From Charina bottae (Eukaryota > Chordata > Lepidosauria > Squamata > Charinaidae): a stretch of 64,000 nucleotides of DNA. The stretch is taken from NCBI GenBank assembly GCA_023362775.1, contig JALMGJ010000011.1:23637001-23701000 (forward strand). The letters run 5' to 3'. This document shows positions 1 to 11,400 of this stretch, in pieces (positions within the stretch are counted from its first letter, which is position 1; every line of letters begins with the position of its first letter). Both the position numbers and the translations under genes were made by a program. The notes under the pieces were generated by a model that saw nothing but the letters and a program-made list of their open reading frames with translations, did no database searches and had not been told where the DNA came from.

Positions 1-88
1 AGAAGGGTGACAGTGCTGGGAGTGAAGCACAGGATAGCAGGGGAATCAGAAGAGAAAATGGGAAAAATTCTCCTGCTATGATGTAGAC

Positions 89-332
89 CAGGGGTGGGGA
101 ACCTTTTTTCTGCCAAGGGCCATTTTGATATTTATAATATAATTCGCGGACCGGGGAGTGGGGTTTGCGGGCGGGAGCCAATTGCGCGGAAGGGGGCGGG
201 GTTTGTGGGCGGGAGCCAATCGCGCGCACTGGGGGGCGGGGTTTGCAGGCGCCTGCGGTTGCCTTGGTAGGGTCAGACCAAATTATTTTGCGGGCCTTAT
301 ACGGCCTGTGGGCCGGATGTTCCCCACCCCTG
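89..332. mobile_element. Non-autonomous hAT-like DNA transposon (244 bp)
   Basis: Terminal inverted repeats are visible (CAGGGGTGGGGAAC at the left, GTTCCCCACCCCTG at the right), flanked by a perfect 8-bp target-site duplication ATGTAGAC at 81-88 and 333-340. An 8-bp duplication is typical of hAT elements. The interior is GC-rich with short imperfect repeats (GGGGCGGGGTTTG) and has no transposase, so it would have needed an enzyme supplied in trans. Confidence 0.85.
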
Positions 333-962
333 ATGTAGACAATTCGGGGTTGTCTCAGACTTCAGGTAGGAGGAGTTCCAAGACTGTTGACTTGTTAATT
401 TAAATGCTATCTGGCCTTCTGCAGCAGAGGCTGAAAAAGTGTAGTAGGAATCGAATTGCATGTCTGTGATGGGTAGAGCCTCTCACGCAGTATGCTTGTC
501 CAGATGCAACTATGCAGCACACCACTGGGGCCTTGAGGATGGAGGAAATCCTGTGTGAGGCGCTTCTGATGTGTCAACAGAGAGTTGCAAGTACAGGTTG
601 TCGGCAGGACATGCAGTGTTTTCCTACCAGGGATGAGGAGTTTGCTTATCTTACATATTGTGAGATGTCTTGAATACAGTTTTCTTCACGGAAAGATGGC
701 ACATACATTCCTGCCTCATCTAATCTAAATGTGCCAACAGGCGCAGCCCTTCCGTGGTCTATATCTTGTCTATTGTTGATTTGATAATTCCAGACCTTTT
801 CCTTGCTTCTAAACTCTATGCCTGCTGTTCTGGATAAGTATTTTTCAGAGGCCGTCATGTGGGAGCCTCTAACGTTTAAATCCTCCCTTGGAGACATCGT
901 GGAAGGATAAAGTTATTGGTTGCTGTCTCTTCCTCCTCCCTCCCCTTACGGTTCTCTTCTAG
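333..962 (+). other. RABEP2 intron or upstream part, no clear exon
   Basis: Between the hAT element and the first clear RABEP2 exon I see no exon whose phase fits the exon at 963, and no recognisable repeat. The segment ends in a pyrimidine-rich tract and the AG acceptor at 961-962. Confidence 0.4.
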
Positions 963-1778
963 GCTGATTTGGCTGCATCCCATAAGCGCCTCAGCTACGA
1001 AGTGCAGCGTCTCAGTGCCGAGAATGAAGGGCTGCGGGGGATGAGTTCCCAGAACCCTCACCCAACAGATGTTGAGACTAGGAGCTTGCCCAGCACCGTG
1101 CCGGTACCTATAATCCAACTTCTGCTGGTATTGGGGTTGAGGAATGAGATTTGCTGGTATTGTACAGATTAGACTTCACCTTAATAAAACAGACTTTTCC
1201 CCCTATCTTTTTGCTTCCCCAGGAGCTGCAAGCCATGGTGCACAAGCTGAGGCAAGAGTCTGCCTTGCAGCTTCGGGCTGCAGAGCATCAGGCTGAGCGC
1301 CTGCGAATTGAAATTATATCCTTGCGGGAGCGGCTGGATGAAGAAGCAGCATCTCAGTCAGGCCTGCAGGGGGCGCTGGAGAGAGAGCAGGAAGAAAGAG
1401 GTGGGCGAGGGAAAGGTGGCCTGTCAAGGGCGATGGCAGTCCTGATTGTACAGATAGGAATGAATCTCTAGAGTTAGCAAGTGCTAATTTTTTAAAATCA
1501 ATACCTGTGCATTTAGAAGCTTGATATCAGAGCCAAGGAAATTCTCTTTAACACTAACAACTTCTCCTTTTTGTTTCCTTTCCTCCCGCTGCTTCTGACC
1601 AAAAGAGCTTTTGCAAGGTATGATCTCAAGTTACACGGTCCATATATTTCCATTGTACCATTTATGCATGTTCATGATCTGGACTTCTCCTTTGTCTCGC
1701 TTCCCAGCCTCCTTGAATAGTATTCAGAGCGAGATGGAAAGGCTGCAGCAAGGGCAAGAGGAGCTAAATAGAATTCAG
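963..1778 (+). CDS. RABEP2: RABEP2 (rabaptin-2), partial: four internal 3' exons
   Basis: Rab GTPase-binding effector of the rabaptin family, which acts with Rabex-5, Rab4 and Rab5 in endosome fusion and recycling. Exons with consensus splice sites lie at 963-1103, 1223-1400, 1606-1617 (a 12-nt micro-exon encoding ELLQ) and 1708-1778, and the phases agree throughout. The peptide is a continuous heptad-type coiled coil. Segments such as SHKRLSYEVQRLSAENEGLR and LRIEIISLRERLDEE resemble my recollection of the human RABEP2 C-terminal half. The 5' exons lie outside the window to the left. The end of the gene is uncertain (see the two candidate terminal exons), but a poly(A) signal at 4240 limits it. 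RABEP2 fits better than RABEP1 from the residues and from the neighbours TUFM, ATXN2L and SH2B1. Confidence 0.75.
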
Positions 1779-2344
1779 GTATGCTTGAATTTCTACCTAG
1801 AAACGCTGCACTTCTCAAAACTTGGCTCCACTGTATTTCTCCACGGTCTGGTGTCCTGCAGACGTGCTGGGCCTGTTCTTTGAATTCTCAGAGATTTCAC
1901 TAATCTCCCGATGTCTGGTACAATCTCAGGGAATTCTGGGAGTTCAAACCCTAACCTGTCTGGAAGGCATCACATTGGGGAAGACTATATATTTCTGTCC
2001 CATTCACACCTTGTAGTTTCTCTTGTCATAAAACAATCTACTCCTCCCATAATTTACCAATTTGAGTGAATACTTGATTGACTTTCTAACTGAGTTTCAA
2101 TAAACATTAGCATTTGGGCATACAGAAATGCCTACACCACAGCACTGGATTATTGACTATGTTTGGCTGGTGGGTTCCTAACTTGTGTAAGGGTGGTTTA
2201 GGTAAATTTGTTGCAGACTTGCTGCAACTTGTTGCAGGCTCTTTGAATGCTAGGGTGTTTTCTCCAAGCAAAAAAGAAAGATCGGGGCCAGATGATTCGA
2301 TGTTAGGCTGTAGAGGGAAGGACATGAGAGGAACAAAGTGCTTC

Positions 2345-2475
2345 TTCAATTTATTTATTTATTTATCAAATTTTGTCACCGCCCATCTCCCCCCTCAAGA
2401 GGGGGTTTACAATAAAAATGGTCAATTAAAACAATAACCATAAAATATAAATACAATATATTAAAATGTAATTTG
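2345..2475 (-). repeat. LINE 3'-end relic (CR1/L2-like)
   Basis: The motif CACCGCCCATCTCCC followed by an agaggg...tttacaataaaa tail recurs in four places in the window (also near 4886, 41091 and 58650). It is typical of a dispersed squamate LINE 3' end. The TTTATTTATTTAT run reads as the A-rich tail on the minus strand. The family name is inferred from memory. Confidence 0.6.
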
Positions 2476-2614
2476 CCTCATTGTTCCTCAGAACCAGTGT
2501 GATCCCACAAATGATGCTGGGAAGGACATTTCTCTGTATTTCTCTAAATTCTGCTATGCATATATACTAAGCTTCAACTCTTCTCCCTAGGCATCATGAT
2601 CAATTTATCTGAAG

Positions 2615-2695
2615 GACCAGGTTAGGGAAAGCTGCAAATGCTCTGTTAGTATGTTGGAGGAAATTGAGGCACTTCAGAATCCTGCTTCTAACTAG
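2615..2695 (+). CDS. RABEP2: Candidate RABEP2 terminal exon (uncertain)
   Basis: An open stretch reads DQVRESCKCSVSMLEEIEAL and then closes with TAG at 2693. It loosely resembles the rabaptin C-terminal segment (family form roughly D-F-V-R-L-S...V...LE.I) and is in phase 0 with the exon ending at 1778. The acceptor (ctgaag) has a poor pyrimidine tract and no donor follows, so it would have to be the last exon. It may instead be a decayed exon or chance similarity. Confidence 0.25.
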   Translation, partial: DQVRESCKCSVSMLEEIEALQNPASN

Positions 2696-2937
2696 GAGTG
2701 AAACCATTTCCTCACTTGAATTTTTTTAGTAATCTGCTGGATTACAGCTGTGTTGGATTTCAAGATTCTACAAAAATGATCCGAATTGATTTGAGAAGCT
2801 GATATCCACATTAGCTCTTTAAATGTATCTCTTAGTTCTAGCCTTTTACTAAATTGCCTTTCAGATTTCAGTTTTAAGAAGATGGCCACACTGGCATTTT
2901 TTCCAAATATTTCTAAACTGGCCCCAAATAAATCAAT

Positions 2938-3165
2938 TTAGTTCTAATGCTCACTGGAAAAGACCCTGATGCTGGGAAAGACTGAAGGCAAAAGGAGAAG
3001 GGGACGGCAGAGGATGAGATGGTTAGATAGCATCACCGATGTAATGAACATGAACTTGAGTAAACTCCGGGAGAGAGTGGAGGACAGGAAGGCCTGGCGT
3101 GCTATGGTCCATAGGGTCACGAACAGTCGGACACAACGATTGAACAACAACAACAACAGGCTTTA
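2938..3165 (+). mobile_element. BovB (RTE) LINE 3' fragment
   Basis: The translated fragment KTLMLGKTEGKRRRGRQRMR followed by RWLDSITDVMNMNLSKLRE is the characteristic C-terminus of the BovB reverse-transcriptase ORF. It ends in a (AAC)n tail at about 3147-3160. It is a 5'-truncated copy, nearly identical to the longer one at 35284. It lies in or just after the RABEP2 3' region. Confidence 0.85.
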
Positions 3166-3169
3166 ATGC

Positions 3170-3958
3170 AGGCACCTTAGCAGCTGACCAGACCACTTTA
3201 GGTACTAAAGCCTGGTTGCAAATGCAGAGCCACAGCGCTCTACTGCAGAACCCTTGGAACTTCTGAGTGAGTCCCAAGCTGGAGGAGTACAAACATTTGG
3301 AAATGGGAAGGCAAGAAGGGAATGTGGTTGAAAAACAGTGGCAAAGTCGGATCTAGGTCAAAGAAGATGAAAGCTGTCCCCCCCCCCCCCGCACGAGTCC
3401 ATAACTCTTGCTGTCTTCATTAATCCCACTTCTCAGTTGTTTTAAAGAATGACATGTTCTGTGCAGTAACAATCAGCTATTTCCAAGGCTGTGTGTTTAT
3501 CACTGGTGTCCTCAGAACTTCATTTTTCAGTGCTTAAAAAAAAGTTTTAACTCCTGAAGTGTGAGAAGAAAAATGTGAAAGGACATGGGCAAAGCCGAGA
3601 CACAGTACAGTCCTAGCACTGTCCTTGCTTATGGTGTCCCAGTCTGAAGGCAAAGCCTCGTTCAGATGGAAGGCACTGTCTCATTAATTATATTAATAAA
3701 CATGGATCAGAAACAGGCAGACCTTGCCTTTGTCCCAACAGCCACAAGCAACACTTGGATGTGATAATGGTAATTCTTGGTGATAGCTGTTGGGATTGGG
3801 CATATTTGTGTGGATGGACCGCTTGTTCTAATTGTGACAAGTGAGGATGGCACTTCCGTTTGTGCACATGAGGGCTTCTGGCAATGTTGTGTACTTGGGG
3901 TGGGGGGGGTGCGAGAGATATTTGTGGGACTCAGTCATCTTCCTTCCTTATACTACAG
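3170..3958. other. Unassigned stretch, RABEP2 3' intron or UTR
   Basis: No exon or named repeat is recognised. It contains homopolymer runs (C run near 3380, G run near 3902). Confidence 0.35.
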
Positions 3959-4012
3959 ATGCAGCCTGATGTGAGAGAAGCCAGTAGACTGCCGGGGAGG
4001 CCAGAGCCTTAG
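3959..4012 (+). CDS. RABEP2: Alternative candidate RABEP2 terminal exon
   Basis: A strong acceptor (cttccttccttatactacag) precedes an 18-codon open stretch, MQPDVREASRLPGRPEP, ending with TAG at 4010. PDVREA faintly recalls the TDVRDI near the rabaptin C-terminus as I remember it. The following roughly 250 bases look like a 3' UTR ending at the poly(A) signal 4240-4245, which supports a terminal exon here. Its phase with upstream exons cannot be verified because a linking exon is missing. Confidence 0.35.
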   Translation: MQPDVREASRLPGRPEP

Positions 4013-4239
4013 GCTGAGGCTGAGGAAATTGGGCCTCTGTATCTTCCCATCCCTGACACCACAGGAACCTCAGGGAAATCATGACTTGCCAGGCACCAAA
4101 GGGTCAACTGTCTCTTCCAGAGCCTCCCCAGGTCTTCTCTCTGCACGGGGAGGAGTACCAGAACTCTGGAGGTAGGGATGGCTGGGTCCTTTCGTTACTC
4201 CCCCCCGCCCTTGTCTGGACACTGGAGCCTCCAGGGCAC

Positions 4240-4245
4240 AATAAA
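4240..4245 (+). terminator. Poly(A) signal AATAAA, probable end of RABEP2
   Basis: AATAAA lies about 230 bases after the candidate stop codon and is followed by a T-rich stretch (gattttttatat). Confidence 0.55.
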
Positions 4246-4422
4246 CAAGATTTTTTATATCCTTCTTAGCCTGTGCCTTTCCCTTTTGAGGATGATTAAT
4301 TAAGGTTGGGGTGGGAAAAATGCACAGCATGAGCACCAATGCAAGTGCCATATCCCTACTCAAAACAGCATTGTGAATAGTGGCACCCTATTGCGGCTTA
4401 CAAGCAATATAAACAATTATAA

Positions 4423-4678
4423 AGAGCCAGTTTGGCCTAGTGGTTAAGGTGCTGGGCTAGAAACCAGGAGCCTGAGAGTTCTAGTCCCGCCTGAGGCATG
4501 AAAGCTGGCTGGGGGACCTTGGGCCAGTCACTCTCTCTCAGCCCAACTCACCTCATAGGGTGGTGGTTGTGGGGAAAATAGGAGGAGGAAGGAGTATTAG
4601 GTATGTTCCCCACCTTGAACTATTTATAAAAATAATAAAGGTGGGATAGAAAATAAATAAATAAAAATAAAATAAATA
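4423..4678 (+). repeat. MIR-like (CORE-type) tRNA-derived SINE
   Basis: Starts AGAGCCAGTTTGGCCTAGTGG, with the internal core GACCTTGGGCCAGTCACTCT and a 3' tail of AATAAA-type repeats. The same family recurs at about 19931, 26500 (-), 33365, 34731, 48045 and 61908. Confidence 0.75.
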
Positions 4679-4884
4679 TTATTTTGAAACAAAACTATGC
4701 TATCCTAGCTCTTCTGCACAAGGCAGTTGGGCAGAATCCAGCTCCATGGGCTTCTGAGGTGGCTGTTTCCTGCTTTCCTCCTTTTGTCTTCTCTTCAGAG
4801 GTCCTACCAATCTCTCCGTTGCACAGCTTGGGTTCACCCTTTGCACCAAGTTACAGATTGTTGAATAAACGATGGTGGTTATAT

Positions 4885-5010
4885 TTATTTTATTTATTTA
4901 TTAATCAAACTTCTATCACCGCCCATCTCCCTCCACCAGAGGGACTCTGCATCCCCATATATCTTGCTATATCCCAAACATGGGATATATCCTATATCCC
5001 CATATCATGC
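4885..5010 (-). repeat. LINE 3'-end relic plus short local TATCCC repeats
   Basis: It contains the same CACCGCCCATCTCCC motif as the copy at 2345. It is followed by locally repeated CCCATATA/ATATCCC units near 4955-5000. Confidence 0.5.
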
Positions 5011-6348
5011 TAGGCCGAACCCAAACAAGCTACATTGTTGTTTAGCATGATGTGTGAAACCAAACACAGTTCTCACCAACAAGCCTGTGAAATCAGCTTG
5101 TGTGGAAGTCAAACTTGCAGCTCCTAGCTTAAATATTGCAGGTTCTCCTAACTACTATGCCCTTGAAAATAGCCAGTTTAACTGGGACTTCTGGGTGGGG
5201 AAAATGCCAGATTGATGCACCTCCAAAAGCACGGAGATGACACTGAGGCTGGAACTGACTGGGCAGTGAGCCCGGTCCTGCGGAGCTTCTCCAGATGAGG
5301 AGAAGCCAAAGAGACCGCCCACGGCTCCTCACGAGAAAGCCTGCAGAGTCCGAAAGGGATCTGCAGGTCTTGTGAGTAAAGAGCACCGGGAGCCGGGGAA
5401 GGAAGGCTTGCAGCCTCAGCAGAGCCTTTGATGGACACTGGGTCTGTCCAAACCCCCCTTTCTTAAACACTTTGGATTACAGTTATTTAACAGCTTGGGA
5501 GATTTTCGGAGTGGCAGTTTCATTGGACCTTCTGCTGAGGGCTCCTACAGCCCGTGACATATTTAACAGAAAAAGAACAGACAAAAAACTAGCAGAAAGC
5601 ACATTAAGAGTTTGGACTATAAACGTTTTAAATGTATAAAGGGACCAGTGGTATTTTTCTAGACTTTATTTACTTTACATTCCTGTGAATTAAATAAATA
5701 GCACATACCTCCATGGGAAAGTATTTTGTTTAGGTTCTCCAAGGAAAATGACTGGTGGACTTTTTTAAACAAAAAAGACAAGGGACCATCGTAAAAGTGC
5801 AGAGACTGTATGAGAGTAGAAACCTCGAGACTTTAAGGGGTTGTTGTGAAAGTGCATAGATTGAAGAATTATGGGGAAAAAATAGGTAAAGGCTTGCTTT
5901 TTTTGACATTTTTATTTTTTGGATTACAAATTAAGACAGAGAAAGATGGCCACTAGCAGAAAAGCAGTGAAAGAAGGGAGGAGAGGATTGTTGACTGACT
6001 AATTTTCTGCAAGTACACCTGAGATTTTACAGAGGATGTTTGAAGAGATAGGAAAGACTCTCACAGCCTTTGTGACAGATGGGAAACAGATGTTGATACT
6101 GTAGTGATTGTACTGTATTTTATATTGTTGCAAGCCACTGTGAGTCAATTACAATTCAGCATCATATAACTTCAATAAATATGGTAAATAAAAGAAAGTA
6201 AACTTGTAACCCAATGTTTGTTAGGAAGTAGGTCAACTGGTCAGAAAATAGACAAAGCAAGAACAGTAAAAGGGGAGACCAGAGGTGGCTGGCATTCTGG
6301 CAATTCAGTGTTTCATAACTGGATTGTAATGAATGTAAGTTCCCCCAG
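5011..6348. other. Intergenic, probable old LINE-like material
   Basis: Frames are broken everywhere. A short reading near 5945 (MATSRKAVKEGRRG) and the AT-rich tail near 6170 suggest an old LINE, possibly L1-like, but I cannot confirm a family. Positions 5025-5090 hold one copy of a dispersed motif (tttagcatgatgtgtgaa) also seen near 36850, 40440 and 57330. Confidence 0.3.
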
Positions 6349-6350
6349 TA

Positions 6351-6754
6351 CAGGTAGTCCTCGCTTAACTACCATAATTGGGACCGGAATTTCGATTGCT
6401 AAGCGAAGCGGCCATTAAGTGAATCTGACACAATTTTATGAGCTTTTTTGTGGCGGTGAATCACCGTGGGTGTTAAGCGACCCACGTGGTTGTTAAGTGA
6501 ATCACACAGTTCTCCATTGATTTTGCTTGCCAGAAGCTGGGCGGGAAGGTTGAAAATGGTGATCACGTGACCATGGGACGCTGTGATGGTCATAAATGTG
6601 AACTGGTTGCCAAGCGCTCAAATTGTGATCACGTGACTGTGGGGGACGCTGTGATGGTCGTAAGTGTGAGGACTGGTCACAAGTCATTTTTCCCCAGCAC
6701 TGTCGTAAATCCAAACCATCACTAAACAAATGGTTATTAAGTGAGGACTACCTG
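6351..6754. mobile_element. TA-target inverted-repeat MITE (TIR CAGGTAGTCCTC), copy A
   Basis: Begins CAGGTAGTCCTCGC, ends GAGGACTACCTG, and is flanked by TA on both sides. The interior contains tandem-like half-sites (ttaagcgaatc, gatcacgtgacc). It is non-coding and non-autonomous. Related copies lie at 10556, about 22319, 50050 and 55948. The TA target suggests a Tc1/mariner-type source of transposase. Confidence 0.8.
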
Positions 6755-6889
6755 TAGCCATTTATGAGAGTACTCACAATATGTTCTCAACATAACAAAT
6801 GTCCCCACTTGCCCAATGAGGTTGGGGACTCCTGCCTTATATCAAGCCTAAACACCTGTGACTGATCAAACTGAAATCAAATTTTACTT

Positions 6890-7200
6890 CTCTTTCTTCT
6901 AGGGTTTTAAAAGTTTAGACTATGAGTTGCTGGTGACTGATATCTGTTCTCATTTACATTCTAATTTTTATTCACACTGCTCTCTAATAGTGGCAGTTTT
7001 CAATATTTTCATCATCTGGACCCATGGAAAAGAATCATCAAATTCCATCATGACCTCAATAACTTCCACCCTACCATCAATCTCAGCCTTGACCTTTCTA
7101 CAAAAAAAGTCCACTTCCTTGATGTCACGATAACACTACACAGTGGATAGATGAAAATCACGTTACACACGAAACCTACCAGAAAAGGTGCTACCAGAAT
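6890..7200 (+). mobile_element. Penelope-like retroelement RT relic
   Basis: Broken frames give FIIWTHGKES, then DLNNFHPTINLSLDL, KKVHFLDVTI and TLHSG in succession. This is the C-terminal part of a Penelope-type reverse transcriptase just after the catalytic YVDD. It is frameshifted and inactive. Confidence 0.65.
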
Positions 7201-8189
7201 CTTTCTGATGTATTACAGCAGGATTTCCTGTTGTTATTTATACTTTAGCAGTAGGAGAAAAGAAGAATCATCATTGATTTGAATGGGTTCCTGGAAGTCA
7301 TCTTGTCCAATCAGATCAATGCACACTCTGCAGAACTGGAATGTGGCTACAGCAGCTTTCCCCCGACTCAGACTTGTCCTGTTGCAATGCGGGACCATGG
7401 CAGTTGCAACCTCACCACATCTGGAGAGTGCCTGATTCAGGAAGGCTGAACTAGTTAAATATTCCAGTGAGGCAAGTTCACCATCTCTGCCTAGCCCTTG
7501 CTGTTAGAAAAATTTTATTAATATATTTAACCTACATCTACTAGTCATGTCCTGCTTCAGAGGCTGGGGAATTCTGGGAGTTAGAGTCCACATCTTAAAG
7601 TTGCCAAGTTTGAGAAACACTGCTCTAGACTAAACGTCTTCAGTTCTTTTAACTGTTTCTCATAGGACTGGCTTCCAGATCGTCAGCCCTCCCAGGTAAA
7701 CCAGACAGGAAACACGATGAGCTAATTCTACTTTATTGTAAGGCTACATTAACAGAATCTTGCAAGTCTAAAAGTACAATTCTCCCGTCCTCCCTATTTA
7801 CTGCCTGAGAAGTTAGGGTGGGTCCTTCCTAAGTTTCTTTCTCTGGCTGTTGCAGGCTCCTTTCTCTTAGCTGATCGTTCCCTAGTGGCATCACTTTCCC
7901 GTCTTCCAAGGTCACCCTCACATTCCATCACACAGATCATGCTCCTGCTTAATCACAACTCAACTTAAGTACTAATTTTTCCGTTTTCTACTGGGACAGG
8001 TGTCATTTATTTATACCGTCTCTTGTAGGAGTTCAGTGCACATACATACTCCACTTTTTCTGCACAACAGCCCTGTGAGGTGAGCTGACGTGACATTGAG
8101 TAATCCTGAATATCCACGGCGGAAGATGGATTTGAAATAGGGTCTCCATAGGTCCTTGCTCCTATATACATAAAACCATCACAACGTTC
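7201..8189. other. Intergenic with hAT half-site and MIR-like tail
   Basis: Positions 7560-7630 hold half of the fold-back hAT family (ggggaattctgggagtt ... gagaaacactgctct). Positions 7990-8100 resemble a minus-strand MIR-like tail (cagccctgtgaggtgagct). Nothing else is recognised. Confidence 0.4.
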
Positions 8190-8339
8190 TGGCTCGTGTT
8201 TCTACCCACTAGTGAAAAAGTCTCTCCTTCGCCGCTCAAAAAAGCACTAAAAAGTAAATTGGAAGTTAAGCTTCTAAAGCAGACAGCACGCGATACATCT
8301 CTACCTAATCCGGCTGCACCACGGAACAGTCACCCGCAG

Positions 8340-8469
8340 TCAAAGAGAGCGCCTTTTCATCTGTACCGGAAGTTAGGTCTGGCGCGTGCCATTTCTCTTC
8401 ATCTCCATGCGGATATTCTGCGGGTCGGGAGAGCGGCTGATGACGATACTTCCGGAAAAGGAAGTGAAG
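8340..8469 (+). promoter_or_regulatory. TUFM core promoter with ETS/NRF-2-type sites
   Basis: GC-rich and without a TATA box. ACCGGAAGT at 8365-8373 and the facing pair ACTTCCGG...GGAAGT at 8448-8466 match ETS/GABPA (NRF-2) half-sites, which are common in promoters of nuclear genes for mitochondrial proteins. AAGATGGCG at the start codon also matches a YY1 site. Site calls are by eye. Confidence 0.6.
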
Positions 8470-11400
8470 ATGGCGACCCGTGCTCTGCTGCTGGCGAGAG
8501 GGCGGCTGTGTGGCGGTAGCGGTTAGTCAAAGTGTCCATTGAGAGGGGACGGGGGGAGCACGTTGCAACAGCCAGGTGGGAGGCGGAAAAAGGCGGCCCA
8601 AGGCTATTCCATCCTCCGTGGGTTCTCTCCAGAAAATGCCTGACCTTTTGTGCCTTGACCTGGTCTTCAGTTCTGGGGTACGGAGGATGCTAAGGTGGCC
8701 ACGAGACGTTCGAAGGGAAGGAGAGAAGCAGCCTCCTCGCCCCGCGCGCAGTAAACTCCTCCCTTGTCCCAGTATATGTCCGCGCAAAGCTTCGATTCTA
8801 AACACGTGGAGACTCCCGGCTACTGGAACACTACAATGACTGGGGCAGGGCGGGGCGTTCCTGCAGTTTATTGACACTGTTTGCGGGGTTTTCTTGCTCT
8901 TGATCATGGGAACCCAGACCATGAACCTCACAGGGGTTGCTGCACTTCGGTCTACAACATTTTTGCTCATGGGCCGTTTGTTAAAAAAATTTGGAATCTA
9001 GCAACTTTTGTGGGAAGCATGTATTGATTTCTTACCCCAAAGAAATTTTGCTTCCCTCTTCTAGTTGTGGTGAGAGGAAGGTTTTAGTGATTTTGTGTTC
9101 CCTTTTTGTTGTATAGTAAATTCCTTTTTTAAAAGAGCCTTTCTGTAAGAGATGAACAGTTCTGAAGTTTTGGGTGCTCATTCTTTGCCTCTCTATTAAT
9201 TGCTAGTTCTGAATGAATTTCTGCCACCTAAAATATCTCATATTGTCATAAAATGAACAATTGAGAGAACCAAATATGTTTAGTGTAGAGAAGACGTAGG
9301 GAAAAAAATACATGCTGATTTTAAATATGCTATACCATATTTTTGTGCAGTCTGTATTTATTTGCTCCTTGGATTAAATGTATTATAAAGTTCTGCCCTG
9401 ATCAAATCTAAATATGCTCTTCAGTTGGCATGAAGTTCTGAGTATATATGGTTTTTGTTATTGCTAAATGCCTATATCGAGGGTTGTATGTAACGGTACA
9501 AAAATGGAAGGAATGGAACTGAGAACAAGAATGTCCAAAAATATTGGGTTGAAGTATAACAATTTCAGTGGGCTATGTGAAATACAATTGGGTATGCAAA
9601 TGTGAAGCACTATACTTCATAAAAGCACAATATCATAAGCTAATGGAAGATTTCTATCCTCATTATTATATTTGTGTCTTGTAGGTCTACGTGGCTGCGT
9701 GTCTCAGTACATGCAAAATGTACTATCCATGGTAAGAAACATTTTATTACATCAGGGAGTGGAAAAGGCAAAAGTTTGTGTTGATACATGTTGAAGAGGG
9801 AGAAATTCAGACAGATTTTAATATAGCTACTTGTCTTTTTGCAGCCACCTGCACATTGCACAAGCTTCTATGGACAAGAATTCCCAGTTCGACGTTTTGC
9901 AGTTGAAGCGAAAAAAGCATTTGTAAGGGACAAGCCACATGTCAACATTGGAACAATTGGGCATGTGGATCATGGCAAGACCACGTTAACAGCAGCCATC
10001 ACCAAAAGTGAGAGTTGGGGATAGGTGGACGCGGTTGTAAAAGGGAAGGAGAGCTGCCCTAGCTTGGCTTTCCAACCAGCTCCCTTTTTATTTGCTAGAG
10101 AGCCACTGACTCAAAGAACCACCAGTAAAGCATCGGAGCAGCTGATAAGCTGATCAAGAGCTAGAAGTAGACAGAGGATGCTCTAAATTTAAAACTTGAC
10201 ATTAAAAAAATTGCCAATGCTTAGCCTTCTGTGTTGGGTTGCTCTGGCTGTTTTCTATCATCAGGATCCCACATCTAGTGTCTGCTTCAGCCTTTCTGTT
10301 TGGAATAAAAATGTTAGCCTTCAAGAATAATTTGTCTTGATGGCAATCTCACAACCCATTCGGAGGTGTTAGACTCTGTTTAGACAGCAGGAAGTTTCTA
10401 GAGGGTTTCAGATCAGCTTCAAGCATAATATTGTTTCAAAGTCTCACGTGGTAGACTTAATGGTTTCTCCTCACTTGAGACTCAAGTAAAGAATTAAACA
10501 CCATGTGCTCCTCCCTCACTCATGAACTGCAGGCTTTGGTGGAGTCTTCTCTCTACAGGTAGTCCTTGCTTAACGACCACAATTGGGACCGGAATTTTGG
10601 TTGCTAAGTGAAGCAGTCATTAAGTGAATCCGACCCAATTTTAAGACTTTTGTGGCTGTCGTTAAGCGAACCACATGGTCGTTAAGCGAACCACATGGTC
10701 GTTAAGCGAATCATACTGTCCCCCATTGATTTTGCTTGCCAGAAACTGGCCGGGAAGATCAAAAATAGCCATCACATGACCATGGGACGCTGTGACGGTC
10801 ATGAATGCGAACCAGTTGCCAAGCACCCAAATTGTGGTCACATGACTGTGGGGAGGCTGCGATGGTCGTGTGAGGACCGGTTGCAAGTCATGTTTTCTAG
10901 TACCGTCATAAGTCCGAACCATCACTGAACGAATTGTTGTTAAGCAAGGACTACCTATATAATATTTCTTATAACCACATAAGGGGAAAAAGGCTGAGAT
11001 GTATAAAAGTTTTTTGCCAAAGCCCATTTTGCTAATTCAAGAGTACAGAAAAGGAATAAAAGAGCCTTTGAGCGTTGTTGGCTGACCTGCTCGCTCAGCC
11101 AAGGAATAGTGCAAGCCCTTCAAATCTTTCAGTTTAAATACAGCTGTGATCCCATGTTCACATCTATCTTTTTCTTCCAGTTCTTGCAGATACTGGAACT
11201 GCCCAATACAAGAAATATGAAGACATTGATAACGCACCAGAAGAGAAGGCCCGGGGGATTACAATTAATGCCTCCCATGTAGAATATTCAACAGCCAACC
11301 GCCACTACGCCCACACAGATTGTCCTGGGCATGCTGATTACATCAAGGTAGGCGTGGGGAACTAAGATCCCAAGAAATATCTTAAGAACTCCAATGGTTC

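Noticed and set aside
518..596. Possible RABEP2 exon (26 open codons between AG and GT)
   Set aside because: It would end in phase 1, but the next sure exon at 963 starts in phase 0 (in phase 1 it would read a stop at once), and I see no family similarity.
8527..8970. Minus-strand open frame of about 147 codons after TUFM exon 1
   Set aside because: It lies in the GC-rich start of TUFM intron 1, with no protein similarity recognised and no promoter or splice support.
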